Positions 28,717 to 39,669 of a stretch of DNA of 64,000 nucleotides are shown here, piece by piece. Origin of the DNA: Straminergon stramineum (Eukaryota > Streptophyta > Bryopsida > Hypnales > Calliergonaceae). How positions within the stretch are numbered: the first letter of the stretch is position 1; every line of letters begins with the position of its first letter. The notes beneath the pieces were generated by a model. That model was not told where the DNA came from. It saw only the letters and a program-made list of their open reading frames with translations, and did not search any database. A program made the position numbers and the translations under genes. The stretch lies in assembly GCA_963920665.1 (NCBI GenBank), contig OY987270.1:23090019-23154018 (forward strand). The letters are read 5' to 3'.

Positions 28717-28764
28717 CTACCATGTTCAAAGTTGGACTTTTGTGATACTATCCTTCCGTCAACG

Positions 28765-29625
28765 TCAAGACGTTTGTTGGCTCCGGTGGGTTGTCATAGC
28801 TCCACTAATCCTTCCAAGGAGATTAATTCCATGTGATCCATCCTTTACATGTCCAACATGATCCGTAGTGGGTATTTGCTTTTTGAAGACCTCCTCCTTT
28901 CGACCTTTCTCTACAATGGGTACTCTCACTAAGCCTTTGGCCCACTTCTTCAAAGACGGACCTTGAAGTGGCAGTTTGTACAGCTCTTGGAGTTCGAGGT
29001 CGACATCCTTCTTAGGGATCTGTTTCTTTGGGCCGAAACTGGGGTCCTCGAAGTTGATCTGCCAAGTCTGGAACTCTCGCTCTCGCTCCTCGTATGTTCT
29101 AAGCATATCTTTAAGTTGAGCAACTGAGTCTTCATTGCCAACTGTCCGCAGCTGTTTGATTTGCTCTTTGTAGTACTCTGGGACGGCACTGCGGTACATG
29201 ACAATGCTATTCTGCTCCAAGAAAACAGCAAAACAAGTGGCTGCTTTGAGAAGAACGTTGTTTTTGGCCTTCATTGATTCCTCCTTAGCTTCCACTTTCT
29301 CCAATATTTCCGCTTTCTTCTCCTCATCACTCTTAGCGTCCTCCAGCACCCTTCGGATTTCCATATCCTCAGCCTTGCAAGTAGTGGTGCGCATCTCAGA
29401 GTTTACACGAACATGCTTGTCATTTGCACAGCCACAAATTTTACAACAACCTGACTTGAAGGACAATTTGGTGCACAGAATGCCATCATCAGGAATACCT
29501 ATAACATCACAAATAGACTCAAGTACCTTACCAAATATTAATACAGCTATGGCCAATGCCGTCTCATTTGGATTGCACTTGTCATGACAAATTCTATCTT
29601 TGCACAAGGGCTGGGTACAAATCAT
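28765..29625 (-). CDS. C-terminal part of the same GTPase: Cys/His-rich motif and coiled coil
   Basis: A 286-codon ORF overlaps the preceding one by four bases (ATGA). In a plant nuclear gene this is best read as a frameshift and not as coupled translation. It begins with a Cys-rich stretch (C3, C8, C13, C17), then C51, C60, C61, C64, C66 and H71 (motif CCKICGC, then H), a probable zinc-binding segment. Residues about 85-200 are highly charged and helical (coiled coil), followed by a basic tail. Other large single-chain members of the G-domain family, as I recall them, have a G domain, a helical linker and a comparable CxxCGC segment. This supports one original protein of about 670 residues. 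The 57-bp duplication lies just downstream. Confidence 0.72.
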   Translation of the reverse strand: MICTQPLCKDRICHDKCNPNETALAIAVLIFGKVLESICDVIGIPDDGILCTKLSFKSGCCKICGCANDKHVRVNSEMRTTTCKAEDMEIRRVLEDAKSDEEKKAEILEKVEAKEESMKAKNNVLLKAATCFAVFLEQNSIVMYRSAVPEYYKEQIKQLRTVGNEDSVAQLKDMLRTYEEREREFQTWQINFEDPSFGPKKQIPKKDVDLELQELYKLPLQGPSLKKWAKGLVRVPIVEKGRKEEVFKKQIPTTDHVGHVKDGSHGINLLGRISGAMTTHRSQQTS

Positions 29626-30740
29626 TCGCGGATGGTCGAGAGCAACAGTTTCTTGATACTGTTCGTCAATATGCAGTTTACCCCAATAGTTGGAAATGTC
29701 GCCTCGATATTGCTTAGGATTGTCTTGACCCTTTTGATTTCCTTGAGATTGTTTTGGATATTGGCCGCAATGTCGCCCAACGGCTTCTGTATTGATTCAA
29801 GCATGCTTCGCACACGATTCACCGACAACGTATCCTTGATGTAATGTGGCTTTAGTTCTAGAATGTGCATTATCAACCTCTCTGCCTCCTTATTTGATTG
29901 CTCCCAACTTCTTCCGTACTCTTCCATCTCCCGGCCTGTAAATGTCATGCCGTTCTTTACCATGGCCTGAAATCTGAAAGCCTCGCTGTCAAAGAAGTAC
30001 ATTGTTTTTTTCGTGAAGCTCTTCTTCAGATTGACGCTGTCGATGCTTGTAGACCCCGGTTGTAACATTTCCTTGAGAAGACTAAGAGTGTCACCAGCAA
30101 CAAAATTCGTAATCCTCGAGTTTGTATAGCAGAAAAGAATGTTGCTTGAGGCATCTTTGTGGAGTTTCTCAAGCAACTTAATGATGGAGTATTTGAGAGA
30201 AGACGTAAGCCTCACTTCATTTGGCTTTAGAAGTATATAGATAGTGTGGAGCACGTCATACTGCGACAAGAAAATCAAGACGTTTTTCATATTTTCTGAA
30301 TCCACATTAGCACCTCTAGTGTCCGCAGTACCTAGAGTGTCTATCAGCCATATGGACAAGGACTCTCCAAAGGGAAAAACATAGGCCTTACATTCCTGGG
30401 TGCAGGAACCACCAGCTTGGCCATCAGGAGGCCTCTCGTAGTTGTCAGGTTCCCCAATGCTAACCTTTTTATATACATACTCACTATCGTCACCTTCAAC
30501 AGTCGAGGTTGAGAACTCAGAGTATATAAGACTTTGAATATCACCTTTAAGCGCTTCATCGAGGGAAGGATAAAGACAATAGTTGCAAAGCGAGTTGATG
30601 AATGATGACTTGCCAACTCCCGTCGGTCCCAGTAGGAGAATGTTGAAAATGTTGTTGTCATGTTGCAGCTCACCAGCTAGGGGAACTGGGGTTTCTTGGA
30701 GTGTCTCCTCAATCTGCATTGTGGAAGCCGCTCCAAACAT
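29622..30740 (-). CDS. AIG1/septin-type G-domain GTPase, N-terminal part (frame broken at its 3' end)
   Basis: A 372-codon ORF starts at an ATG. Residues 38-45 are a P-loop (GPTGVGKS, G1). Residues 131-137 give the Walker B/G3 segment WLIDTLG, where the usual DTPG is DTLG. A later CYTNSR segment fits the G4 position in AIG1-like proteins. After the G domain (about 31-260) the chain turns helical. The reading frame should continue into the ORF at 28765-29625: the adjacent frame upstream of that ORF's ATG reads QETVALDHPR, just before its Cys-rich start. The likely break is a one-base deletion in the C4 run at 29681-29684, after which this frame ends by chance. No intron is needed over 2 kb. 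Related proteins are GTPases of immunity or membrane type in animals and are expanded in fungi; no specific role can be assigned here. Confidence 0.8.
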   Translation of the reverse strand: MFGAASTMQIEETLQETPVPLAGELQHDNNIFNILLLGPTGVGKSSFINSLCNYCLYPSLDEALKGDIQSLIYSEFSTSTVEGDDSEYVYKKVSIGEPDNYERPPDGQAGGSCTQECKAYVFPFGESLSIWLIDTLGTADTRGANVDSENMKNVLIFLSQYDVLHTIYILLKPNEVRLTSSLKYSIIKLLEKLHKDASSNILFCYTNSRITNFVAGDTLSLLKEMLQPGSTSIDSVNLKKSFTKKTMYFFDSEAFRFQAMVKNGMTFTGREMEEYGRSWEQSNKEAERLIMHILELKPHYIKDTLSVNRVRSMLESIQKPLGDIAANIQNNLKEIKRVKTILSNIEATFPTIGVNCILTNSIKKLLLSTIRE

Positions 30741-30744
30741 AATG

Positions 30745-32450
30745 GCTGTACGAGATGATCACCACAAGTGCCTGATTTACACAATCACTTCATTGTGTCA
30801 GATACACATATGACGATTTTAGAGTTGCTGGTGACTCGTACGGAGCGCAAGAACCAAGGCAAGGAAGCTTCAATGGACCCTCAATTGACCACGACAAGGC
30901 CCATCCTGTTTGGTAGGATTTTCTCGGAGCAACATGAAGCCACACAAGCACGCAAGTTCTGGCTATGTACCACGTAGAGTTTATAACATTACAACTGCTC
31001 AATGATAGCATGATACCCTAATGAAGTCACTTGAGACTCAAAACACCTATTGAAAACTACAATCGAGATAATACAACTATTTAACATACAGCTATCATCA
31101 TGCTAAACAGCACAGACTACGCACAACTATTAAGTTGTCAAATAGCCCCAGCATCAAATAATACGGAGCCACCACGTCGTCATGATTACATGATATACCA
31201 ACATTGATCGAAGGCAAATCATGACTTACCAGGCAAAGTCGTACGAGCTGATTGTCGAAGTCGCAGGTTCTCCAAGCAATCAAAACAAGATCAAAACAAG
31301 TTTCTGATCATTCAACAAGTATTCTGAGACCTTTAGTACACTGACCTAATTGGACAGGACATTCACAGACGCCGAAGCTGTGCTAGCTCACTTCTTTGCA
31401 GCTGAAGGCAAGATGTGCTTTGCCTTCACCCAGGCTCCCAACTGTGACACCTAGGTTGGGCTTAGCTCCGTTCTATCTCGACTCCTCCCACAGCTCAGAG
31501 CAATGTGCAAACTAACTTGAGTGTTCATAACAGTATCACAAACAATATATATACTAGCGAGTGCATCAATTATTAGCACAGATTGTAATGATTCTATTTC
31601 AAGAATCGGTAATGAAAAATAACTTCTAAATGAAATCGGTATGGGGAAACACCAAGTTTAAAATATATAAAGCCTTTTATAGAAAGCGGTAAGGGAAGAT
31701 GCCGAGTTTGCATAGAAAAGGTCTTTTACGGAAATCAGTATAGATCAATATTTTTTTTTGCTGAGGTAGATCCAATCAGGCTACTACTAAGTCCTTTTAC
31801 TTTGGTCGTATTGACTATTGATCTTTTGGTTATAAACCAACTATATAAAGAAATTGGTTGGTGGATTTAGAGCGATTAAAAGTGATTTTTAAAGTATGAA
31901 CCTGCCAACGTGGGTGGCGTGGGTTGAGTATGACATGTGTAGATCTCGGATCTACTGATAGATCTCAATTTAATTGAGGGATTGATGAGGACAATGAATT
32001 AAAAGTTATTAGGTTAGGAGAAGAGCCTAGGAGGTGCCTTTTGGAGAAGATGAGCTTTGTGTGTATCAAAAAAGTCCATGTTTGTTAAATTAAAGTATTG
32101 TTGAGTTTCAATTTTTCATAGTTCTCATGTAAAAGTGTATGTGGAGACCTTAAGATACATTCAACTTTGAAAACTTAAACTCTAAAACAAGATAATATAT
32201 TCAAATTACAAGTAAAAGAATGGAAGTCTCAAATTGTGTGAGGTATCTCAAATTTGGATGAGCCAAGGTCTTGCATTTGGTATTTCTAAACCTTCTAAAG
32301 TCATCTCAAAGCCCTTACAAACATTGCAATAATAACAAGATTTGCAAGACTTTAAACTAACATGCACTTGCACTAATCTTGTTATGTTTCATAAGCTACT
32401 TACTCTTTAATCAACCTCAACAAACATAAACACAACTAAAAATGAACTCT
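30745..32450. other. 5' flank of the GTPase gene and intergenic DNA
   Basis: The first several hundred bases upstream of the minus-strand ATG are more GC-balanced than the genome background, with a gene-like patch at about 31340-31510. A TATATATA string at about 31546-31555 could serve as a TATA box for the GTPase gene, with a leader of some 0.8 kb, but this is only positional. From 31.55 kb on the sequence returns to AT-rich intergenic DNA. No other gene was recognised. Confidence 0.3.
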
Positions 32451-32477
32451 CATGAGCAGTAGGTCCAATTGGATGAG

Positions 32478-32780
32478 TGAAAATGGTGAGTGGGGACAGG
32501 TGTGCACAATAGTAAAAATGGTGAGAGGGGATAGGTTGATTGTGATTGATAGACTTGGCGGACAGGTGTGCACAATAGCAAAAATGGTGAGAGGGGATAG
32601 GTTGATTGTGATTGACAGATTTGGTAGACAAGTGTGCACAATAGCAAAAATGGTGAGAGGGGACAAGTTGATTGTGATTGATAGACTTGGCGGATAGGTG
32701 TGCACAATAGCAAAAATGGTGAGAGGAGTCAGGTTGGTTGTGACTGACAGGACTTGGCGGATACACGGGCACAATAGCCA
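32478..32780 (+). repeat. 66-bp minisatellite, about 4.5 copies
   Basis: Units begin GTGTGCACAATAG at 32500, 32566, 32632 and 32698, with a partial copy before the first and a truncated one at about 32765. The period is exactly 66 bp until one inserted G in the last full copy. Because 66 is a multiple of three, several frames on both strands stay open through the array (22-residue repeats). These ORFs lack any other coding signal and I do not call them genes. Confidence 0.92.
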
Positions 32781-33183
32781 TTCTGGCAGACCTCCAAGGC
32801 TCCCATCATGGATGTCCGGTACATAGAGCTTGCATGGAGCCATCGACAGTGGATTACTGTTTGTGGGCCATTGACAAAAGGTTATTGTTTGTAGGCTATC
32901 ATCACCCATGAATGTTCACAATCTAGGCTCAATTAGGGCAACTTTTGGCTGTCTCATTTCCTATTGCTTGTGTCTTGAGGTTTGCCAATGAAAAACCAAT
33001 AACATTCTTGATAAGGTTCTTGAAGTAGTACGGTGGAAGTTGGAGCTTTTGAACCATTGTGCGGTACTCCATTGTATTTAAAAGAGGAGATTAACAAAAT
33101 TGAGGTATAAGAAAATGAAGTGTAAATTGGTGCAATTTTACATTTATTTTTAAAATACTCAAATTAATAAAATTTAAGACATT

Positions 33184-33230
33184 ATGTATGTATGTATGTG
33201 TATGTGCATGTGTATATATATATGTACATG
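33184..33230. repeat. TATG/TGTA simple repeat
   Basis: A run of TATG units grades into (TA)n and ATGTACATGCAT. It is a low-complexity intergenic tract. Confidence 0.7.
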
Positions 33231-33864
33231 CATAAAATCCTAAACCATCTCCAATATTCATTTGTCAATGAAATGAAACCAAAAGCATTTATTTTTAGTG
33301 CCTCTAAATTCAAGTGCACTTGTAGAAAATAGAAGCATGTACTAATTGTGCACATATCTAATGCATGCATAGGTACAAAAATACATTTTAAATGCTTACA
33401 ACTGACAACCAATAAATTTACATAAAGAGCATAATACATTAGGCCTCAAGCAGTTGCAGCATATCCATTGAACTTGAACTTTGTCCAATTCATAGCTATA
33501 CTCGAATTTAGGGTGTTTTTTTTAGGATCAAGTGCCTAATGTTGAATGTAGTGATTCTTCACAGGAGATTCTATTGCTTGTTCTCCTGAATTCAAAGTTG
33601 CTAGCCCTAATTCTTCGCTATCAAGTTCTTCAGACAAAGTGCCACAAGCAAAGGATGGCAGCATGTGCACATTTGCCATGGCTGTGCTCTACCTTCCACG
33701 AAGCCGATCAAAACTACAATGCATTGATTCAAAGGGCCCCTACATGAAAAGCTTCAAGCTGAACTATGTCCCTAATCACAAAATCCCTTTTGGAATAAGC
33801 AAGCAACAATTATAATACTCTCAATAACAAATTGAGCACTTTATAAGTAAGATTCTAGTAAACT

Positions 33865-34225
33865 AAGACTTGTGAATAGAGTGAGAGTTGTTTCCCTATA
33901 AGTAGTAAGGACTCTCATTGAGTAGGAAGAAACCTCTTAGGAGCAATAAGGAATGTTGATAAGTAGAGAAAAGCTTGACATAAGCACTTAGGACTCTCAT
34001 CAAACAGGATGAACTTGGTCAGAAGCAATAGGACTTTTGGTAAGCACAAAGACCCTTGTCCAAAATAGTGAAGACTCTTAATAAGCACAAAGGATTTGGG
34101 CAGAAGCAGTAAGGACTCTCAGTATGTAGAGAGCATCCAATCAAAAGCACTGCAGACTATTGGTAAACATGAAAAACTTGTTTGTGAGTAGTAGAAACTA
34201 TCAGTAAGCACAAACAACCCTATCA
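33865..34225 (+). repeat. degenerate tandem repeat, about 40-bp period, eight or nine copies
   Basis: The motif AGCARTAAGGACTCTCA with following AAGCACAAAGA-like and CTTGGTCAGA-like segments recurs at roughly 40-42 bp spacing (GGACTCT or variants near 33909, 33989, 34029, 34071, 34111, 34148 and 34197). Copies are heavily diverged from one another, so this is an old array. No ORF runs through it. Confidence 0.75.
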
Positions 34226-35813
34226 TTTGCAATACATAGTCATGTACTTCAAGAGCCAATGAAGCGAGGAAACCACTTACAATTCATTACATGATGATTG
34301 CCATTCTCCTTTAAAGATTGCCTTAGCCCTAGAAGCTACGTTGTAATTTGAGCTTGAGGATCTCATCTTTGAAGCCTGGATATGCACCCTAGAAGCCAAA
34401 ATTCTGCCACTAGTAAGGGTGAAAAAACTCATTTCATTGAGTGCACCTGTTATTCTTTTTTGCAATTGCATGTCTAGTCATATCCACGATCTCCCTCCTC
34501 AAAATTCAAAGATTAGATTTAGCTCTCATCTACTCCTCCTCAATGTCTTGGTATGAATCCTCTTCCTTCATAGCCTTCTGTCAACTTGACTCTAACATAG
34601 ATTGAGCAACATCTAATTTCCTCTCAACGAAGTCCTGCAATTTAACACCTGAAGCTCTGGGTATATTTTTTGTGATTTCATGTTAGGTTTTAGGGTCTTA
34701 TCATGCGAAATAACATAGAAATAGCAATTGAGACAGCTTTGGTAGAAGCCCCTACTAATACAGCAAGGAGTTGTTCTAAATTAGTGGAAAGCATGGAATG
34801 CTTTGCTTTTACAGGTTTAGGAAATTAATAGGGAATGCTAATTTTAGCACCTCTATGATTAGTGCAATGGGAGTTTTGTTTCTGCCTAGAGCTTTTTGAA
34901 AGTCATTGGAGGATGTACAAAAAGTTTTGGGATTTTACAAAATTCCATGACGACTCCATGGGAAGTCAACCGTGCTCAACCTTGACGGTAAATTTGTAGA
35001 AATTACCTAAGAGTGCGGTAAAATCTCACTAAAAATTAAGTTAGTGTTTTAGAAGTACAATAAGCGGCCAGTCAATTTTGGAGACATTTCAATAGTCAAA
35101 AGCATCAAAATCGGCAACAACATTCTAATTTAGAAGAATTTATAATATGGCGAAGGATTGACAAGCAAACCAAGAGCGTACGATGTCCAATTGAAGCAAA
35201 TGAGGAATGTTTTCCTACTCTCATGAACCTTCTAGGCAACCTCGGCCAGACAGATTCATCAAAAACTGCACATATCAAAAGTTAGAGTTTTGACTTTTGA
35301 TAGAAGTTACCAGGAGTGGTTTTTACGCTCACAAATGGTTGTGGAGAAGGGGAAAGGGGTCCCATAGACTAATTGGGGTCTTCTAAACGCAATGGCACAA
35401 TTAGTTTTCAATTTCAAGCTTTTTTCTAAAAGTTAGAGGAGGTCCAGTAGTAACTTTGACTTTTTAGGGAGAAATTAGTAATAACCTAGGTTAGATTTCT
35501 AACAATCTTGGGGAAATCTTGGGGTTGCTTCGACTTGAAGGCAAAGTCTTGCCTAATTAAGCCCCTATTCATTACCTTAAGGTTATTAGGAAAATATCTA
35601 AAGGTTATTAGGTTATTTTATAAAATATTTAGGAATCTAATCGTAGATTAGATTTAGGGAAGATTTCATTTGCTAAAATGAGCTTGTTCTAGATCTTTCC
35701 GCAATTAAATAATTAATATTTTAGAAAATATCTAAGGGTAGTTCCGCAATTACGTGGGTAGTTTAGACAAATATCTCGGTAAATTAGGAAGTTTCGACCA
35801 TCAATAACTGAAG

Positions 35814-35850
35814 GGGAGGGGCCTTGGAACAAGTATAAAAGGCCCCTCCC
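35814..35850 (+). promoter_or_regulatory. TATA box embedded in a 12-bp perfect inverted repeat
   Basis: Arms GGGAGGGGCCTT (35814-35825) and AAGGCCCCTCCC (35839-35850) flank GGAACAAG and TATAA; the TATA motif TATAAAA is at 35834-35840. The GC-rich symmetric setting stands out from its AT-rich surroundings. It is followed about 25 bp later by a short direct-repeat region and, further on, by TAGTGGCAGAGCT at about 36180, which resembles a retrotransposon primer-binding site. It could be the promoter of an old LTR element, but I found no second LTR or protein domain. Confidence 0.45.
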
Positions 35851-35875
35851 AAGGTTCTAGTACCCTCATTTTTGT

Positions 35876-36003
35876 GCTACCGACATGGTGTTGGAGCTTC
35901 TTTGCTTTCAGTTGTTGGGCTATCGACATTTTGTCGAAGCTTCTCTTGCTTCCATTCTTTATCTGGGCTAGCGACATATCGTCGGAGCTTTTCTTGCTTT
36001 CAT
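35876..36003 (+). repeat. three imperfect direct repeats, 43-48 bp
   Basis: Units start at about 35876, 35919 and 35967. Each contains GCTAnCGACAT, then GTCGGAGCTT or a variant, then CTTGCTTYCATT. They lie in the presumed transcribed leader just downstream of the TATA hairpin at 35.8 kb. Confidence 0.75.
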
Positions 36004-36344
36004 TAAAATTATTTTGTTGTTAGATACGCATCAGAGGACTGAAGGGTACCTTTGAGTGTACCTAGTTGTTGCCATTTAAGTTATTGCTCAATTAAGAAAG
36101 GGTTGGTCCACCAAATTATCTATTTGCTAACAAAATACTAACATTGTGGTTAGTGCAGCGGATTAGTCTAGAATTCTTATAGTGGCAGAGCTAAACTCTA
36201 CCAAAAGAACTCCAAACTAACTATTTTAGTCCAATTTTGTTGTATAACAAAATTGGGCTTGGAATATCCTTTAATGTTCGGTTTAAACACTTTCATGTGT
36301 ACCTCTTTTAAAGGATAAACTTGATACCTTTTAGTTTGATTAGT

Positions 36345-37310
36345 TGCCTTGAGGTTGCCCCCGCACGATAGAGCTTTAGCTTTCATTCCCTTTAAGAAAA
36401 ACCAGCAAATCCCCTAAAAAAGGCAAAGCCACAATTCTAAAAGGTTGACTTAAAAGTTGGGAGTTACCTAACTAGATTATTGAAGGTTTCGCTTGGGGTT
36501 GCCCTCGCATAGCAAAGCTTTGACCTTGGAATCTTAAGTCAAATTAGAATCTAACAAGCTTTGGCTGGTTGGAAACTATAAAAACTCAAATCCCCATAGA
36601 ACCTTCACCCTTTTCCTCTAGAACTTTCTTTACTATTATCCTCTTTTTGAACGCCCTTGCTTTAAAAATGATTAGAAGTTTTAGTTATTCCTTATTGTTA
36701 GTTGTTGTTTAGGATTATACCCCCAAAAACCCAAAACATTTGTTAGTTAGTTGTTTTTTAGTTTCACTTACCTTATAGCTTGTTTAGATTTAGATACCCC
36801 ATTTCCAAAAATTCCCAAAGTATCAAAAGTTAGTCGTTAGTTTGTTAGTCTCATTTTATTAGCTAGGTAGTTTAGAATCCTTAGTTAGAATCCCTTTTCC
36901 CCTTGATTAGCTCCCCATCCCTTAAAAATTAGATTAGTTATTCATTCTTTTATAATAATTAGTTGTGAGTGTTTTTTTTTAAGGTACCAGTTAGGAAATA
37001 TTACCTTGGAATTAGAAGACAAAAGGGAAAATTGTTAGGACTAGTTTGGAAGCTAGGGGAAACCTGTTAGGCAAGGCAGGGAAGATTGAGGGAGCAGCCG
37101 GGTACAAACCAGTTGGATCAAGGGAGCAGGTGGGAATGCGCAAGGGATCAGTCAGGAACATGCAGGGAATGGGGCGCGAGACCAACCAATGATGTGGCAG
37201 GAGGTCCAATACATGCAAAGTCCAATCCAGTACACTGCAAGGCCAATCTAGCACACTATGAGGTCTAATATACAACAAGGTCCACTGGTTACGACAGGGA
37301 GTCTAGCGAT
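36345..37310. repeat. dispersed direct repeats in intergenic DNA
   Basis: A segment with GTTGCCCCCGCA and AGCTTTAGCTTT (about 36352-36385) recurs diverged at about 36494-36530 (GTTGCCCTCGCA, AGCTTTGACCTT). At 37190-37290 short GGTCCAAT, AGTCCAATCCAG, GGCCAATCTAG and GGTCTAAT units follow each other at about 20-bp spacing. No gene was recognised here. Confidence 0.5.
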
Positions 37311-38246
37311 CCAAGTTCAAACCAACTTTTACATACTAAATCAAAATCAATTGAGGTGATTATACAAACAACTCCATACTTAAGCCGTTGCTCACCACAC
37401 AAACATTTTGATTTTTTGTGAAAATCATACTAACAATTCTAATCTCTCTCATTCCAAACATACTAAAGCCATAGCCATGAAAATAAGCTCAACAACCACA
37501 ATTGAAGACAACAAGTGAGAAGGAGACAAAGGAAGAAGTTGGAGTCTTATTCAAGTAACAACCGGATTAAAATAATCCAAGGTAAGCATCTAACTATTCA
37601 TCTTTGAATTGTTTTCCATTTTTTTATTGTTTCCTATTCATCATTAGATTTGTTTTGGATTATTTTATTGTTAACTATTCACTCATTTGGTTTTAGTCAT
37701 TAATTAGGATTGCAAATCCAAATTAGTGGTTTTGTTTGTTGTTTGAGTTTTGTTTTATTAGGCTAATAAGCCAAATAGAAAAAGATGAAAATACAAAAAA
37801 TAAATTATAATAATCAAACCAACCATTTAAATAATTTATTGGATGAATAGTTTGACTATTCATCTTATTATCTAAAGGCTAGTTTATTAAAACTAATTCA
37901 TAAATTTATAATTTTGCAGGGCAATTGGAATTAGGGCCTTGAAGTTGTTAAAAGTAATTGAATTTAGTTTTAAACAAACCAACTAGGGAACATTTGGGCT
38001 TAATTAATTCCTAAAAACTATAGGAATTGAATTAGGAGACAAGATACTAACAACTTTTGCAGGAGATTAGCCTCTAGATTATTAGGAAGGAAATTTTTCT
38101 GACTGAAATTAACTTCTAAGATTATTAATTTATTGAATTCAACTACAAGAAGATGGAGGACGAGGAATTTTATGACACCATTATGTTGGTACTTTGCGAC
38201 AATGGTACCATGTCGACTCTTGGCTTGGAGGTTTATTAATTTCTTC

Positions 38247-38275
38247 CTTTCTTTTCTTTTCTTTTCTTTTCTTTT
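38247..38275. repeat. (CTTTT)n microsatellite
   Basis: Between five and six consecutive CTTTT units. It is a simple repeat. Confidence 0.9.
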
Positions 38276-38696
38276 AGTTAATTTGCTTGCTTTGAATTTA
38301 TATTAGTATTAAATTAAAATTGCTAGTTAGATTTTGCTTTTGAATTTGGGTTTAAAGAAGACAATTTAACATTTAGTGTTGGTGGGTGATTTAGGTGATT
38401 TAGGAAATACATTAAACCAAAGAGATAACAAAATAACAAAGAAATTACTAATAATTAACCCCTAATAGTGGAATTGGAAAGTACTTAGGGGTTGATAATT
38501 GATCAAATCTAAAAGGAATCTTTCAAAGTTGGAATCCATTAAAGAATCTTTAGAGATTCCAAATCCACTTTTATCTTTAAAAATACTTTATTTTTGAAGC
38601 AGGAAAGTACGGATGAAGTTTGGACCCAATTTTGGATGAAATCCTTCCATTAAGGTTAAATTTAGAATTTAACTTTAAAACTAGTAGTTAGAATAA

Positions 38697-39660
38697 TTAA
38701 CCCCTCAAGGCCCAAGGCCATTTTGGGTTGAAAGACATCATTGTTCCTCAAGCCTTATAAGTCTACTTGTCACTAAGGTAAGAAAATCTCAACCGTACAA
38801 TCTTGTAGTTTACATATTGTAGATGACATGGATCAAATTTGGAGTCATTTGACCTTATAGATTGTAAGATTATAATGTTTTAGTGTTGAAAAAAGATGCT
38901 AAAAATTTCCTAAAAACACTGAAATTTGATTTCTAAACCTACTCAAATGAAAAAACTCTAAACTAAAAAGTGTTTTGAAATCAACATTCAAACATATTGG
39001 TGGAAAAAAAAAACATTAAATTGACTCATTGTGTTTGCAAAATAACTTTGAAATGTCAAAAAAATAACAAAAAAAGGGTGCAAAAGACACATTTAAGGCT
39101 GAACTTACTTCTACTAAAATACTTTTCAATCACTTGTCACTACTTTGATTGACACAAAATTTTAGCCACACAAACTAGACAAGTATGCGCAACTTTCATC
39201 TCCAAAATTTTTTAAAACAGACACAAGAACAAGCTACCAAAGTTCACAATAACCAAAAAATGTTAGGGTTTTGAACTTCGAATTGCTCCCAAACATTCAA
39301 AACAACTTGGATTTCCATGAAAATTTTACCACAACAACTAGATTTCTAGAGGAAAAAAACCCAACAAATTTTATTGAAAACAAACATTGAATGAAGGAGA
39401 TACAAGCCCCCAAAGTTGCAACTATGACAATGGAGTGTGCTGAACTCAAATTGAACCTGTGAACTTTGAATGGCTGTCACAAACTCAGTTCCTCTAGGAT
39501 TGATCTGAAAATTTTACCACACAAATTAGACTAGTATGCCCAAATTTTCCAACAAGTTTTTATCAAACTTGGATATTGGATGCAAAAGTTACAGCACTTC
39601 AAATTGTATTTCCAAACTATGTGAGGCCACTTTTGAGCCCCTTGGGCGTTGAGGGGTTAA
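38697..39660. mobile_element. non-coding TIR element with TTAA flanks (copy 1)
   Basis: The left end TTAA + CCCCTCAAGGCCCAAGG (38697-38717) is matched by the inverted right end, where CCCCTCAACGCCCAAGG is read on the minus strand from 39656 and followed outside by TTAA (39657-39660). The inverted repeats agree at 16 of 17 positions. The 964-bp span has no ORF of note. Its interior shares a segment with the element at 62.84 kb in the same orientation (ATCTTGTA, TTTGACC, AGATTG, AGTTGAAAAA in order), so the two belong to one family. TTAA target duplication with C-rich ends recalls piggyBac-type elements, but a MITE of another superfamily is possible. Confidence 0.72.
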
Positions 39661-39669
39661 CACCTCAAC

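Noticed and set aside
29622..29625. ATGA overlap between the two GTPase ORFs as translational coupling
   Set aside because: That is a bacterial arrangement. Here the second frame already reads family-like sequence upstream of the ATG, so a frameshift explains the overlap better.
32478..34225. Tandem repeats as a CRISPR array
   Set aside because: The repeats are contiguous without unique spacers, diverged, and sit in plant nuclear DNA.
34682..38250. Complete LTR retrotransposon around the TATA hairpin
   Set aside because: No second LTR, no target duplication and no gag, protease, reverse transcriptase or integrase motif was found.
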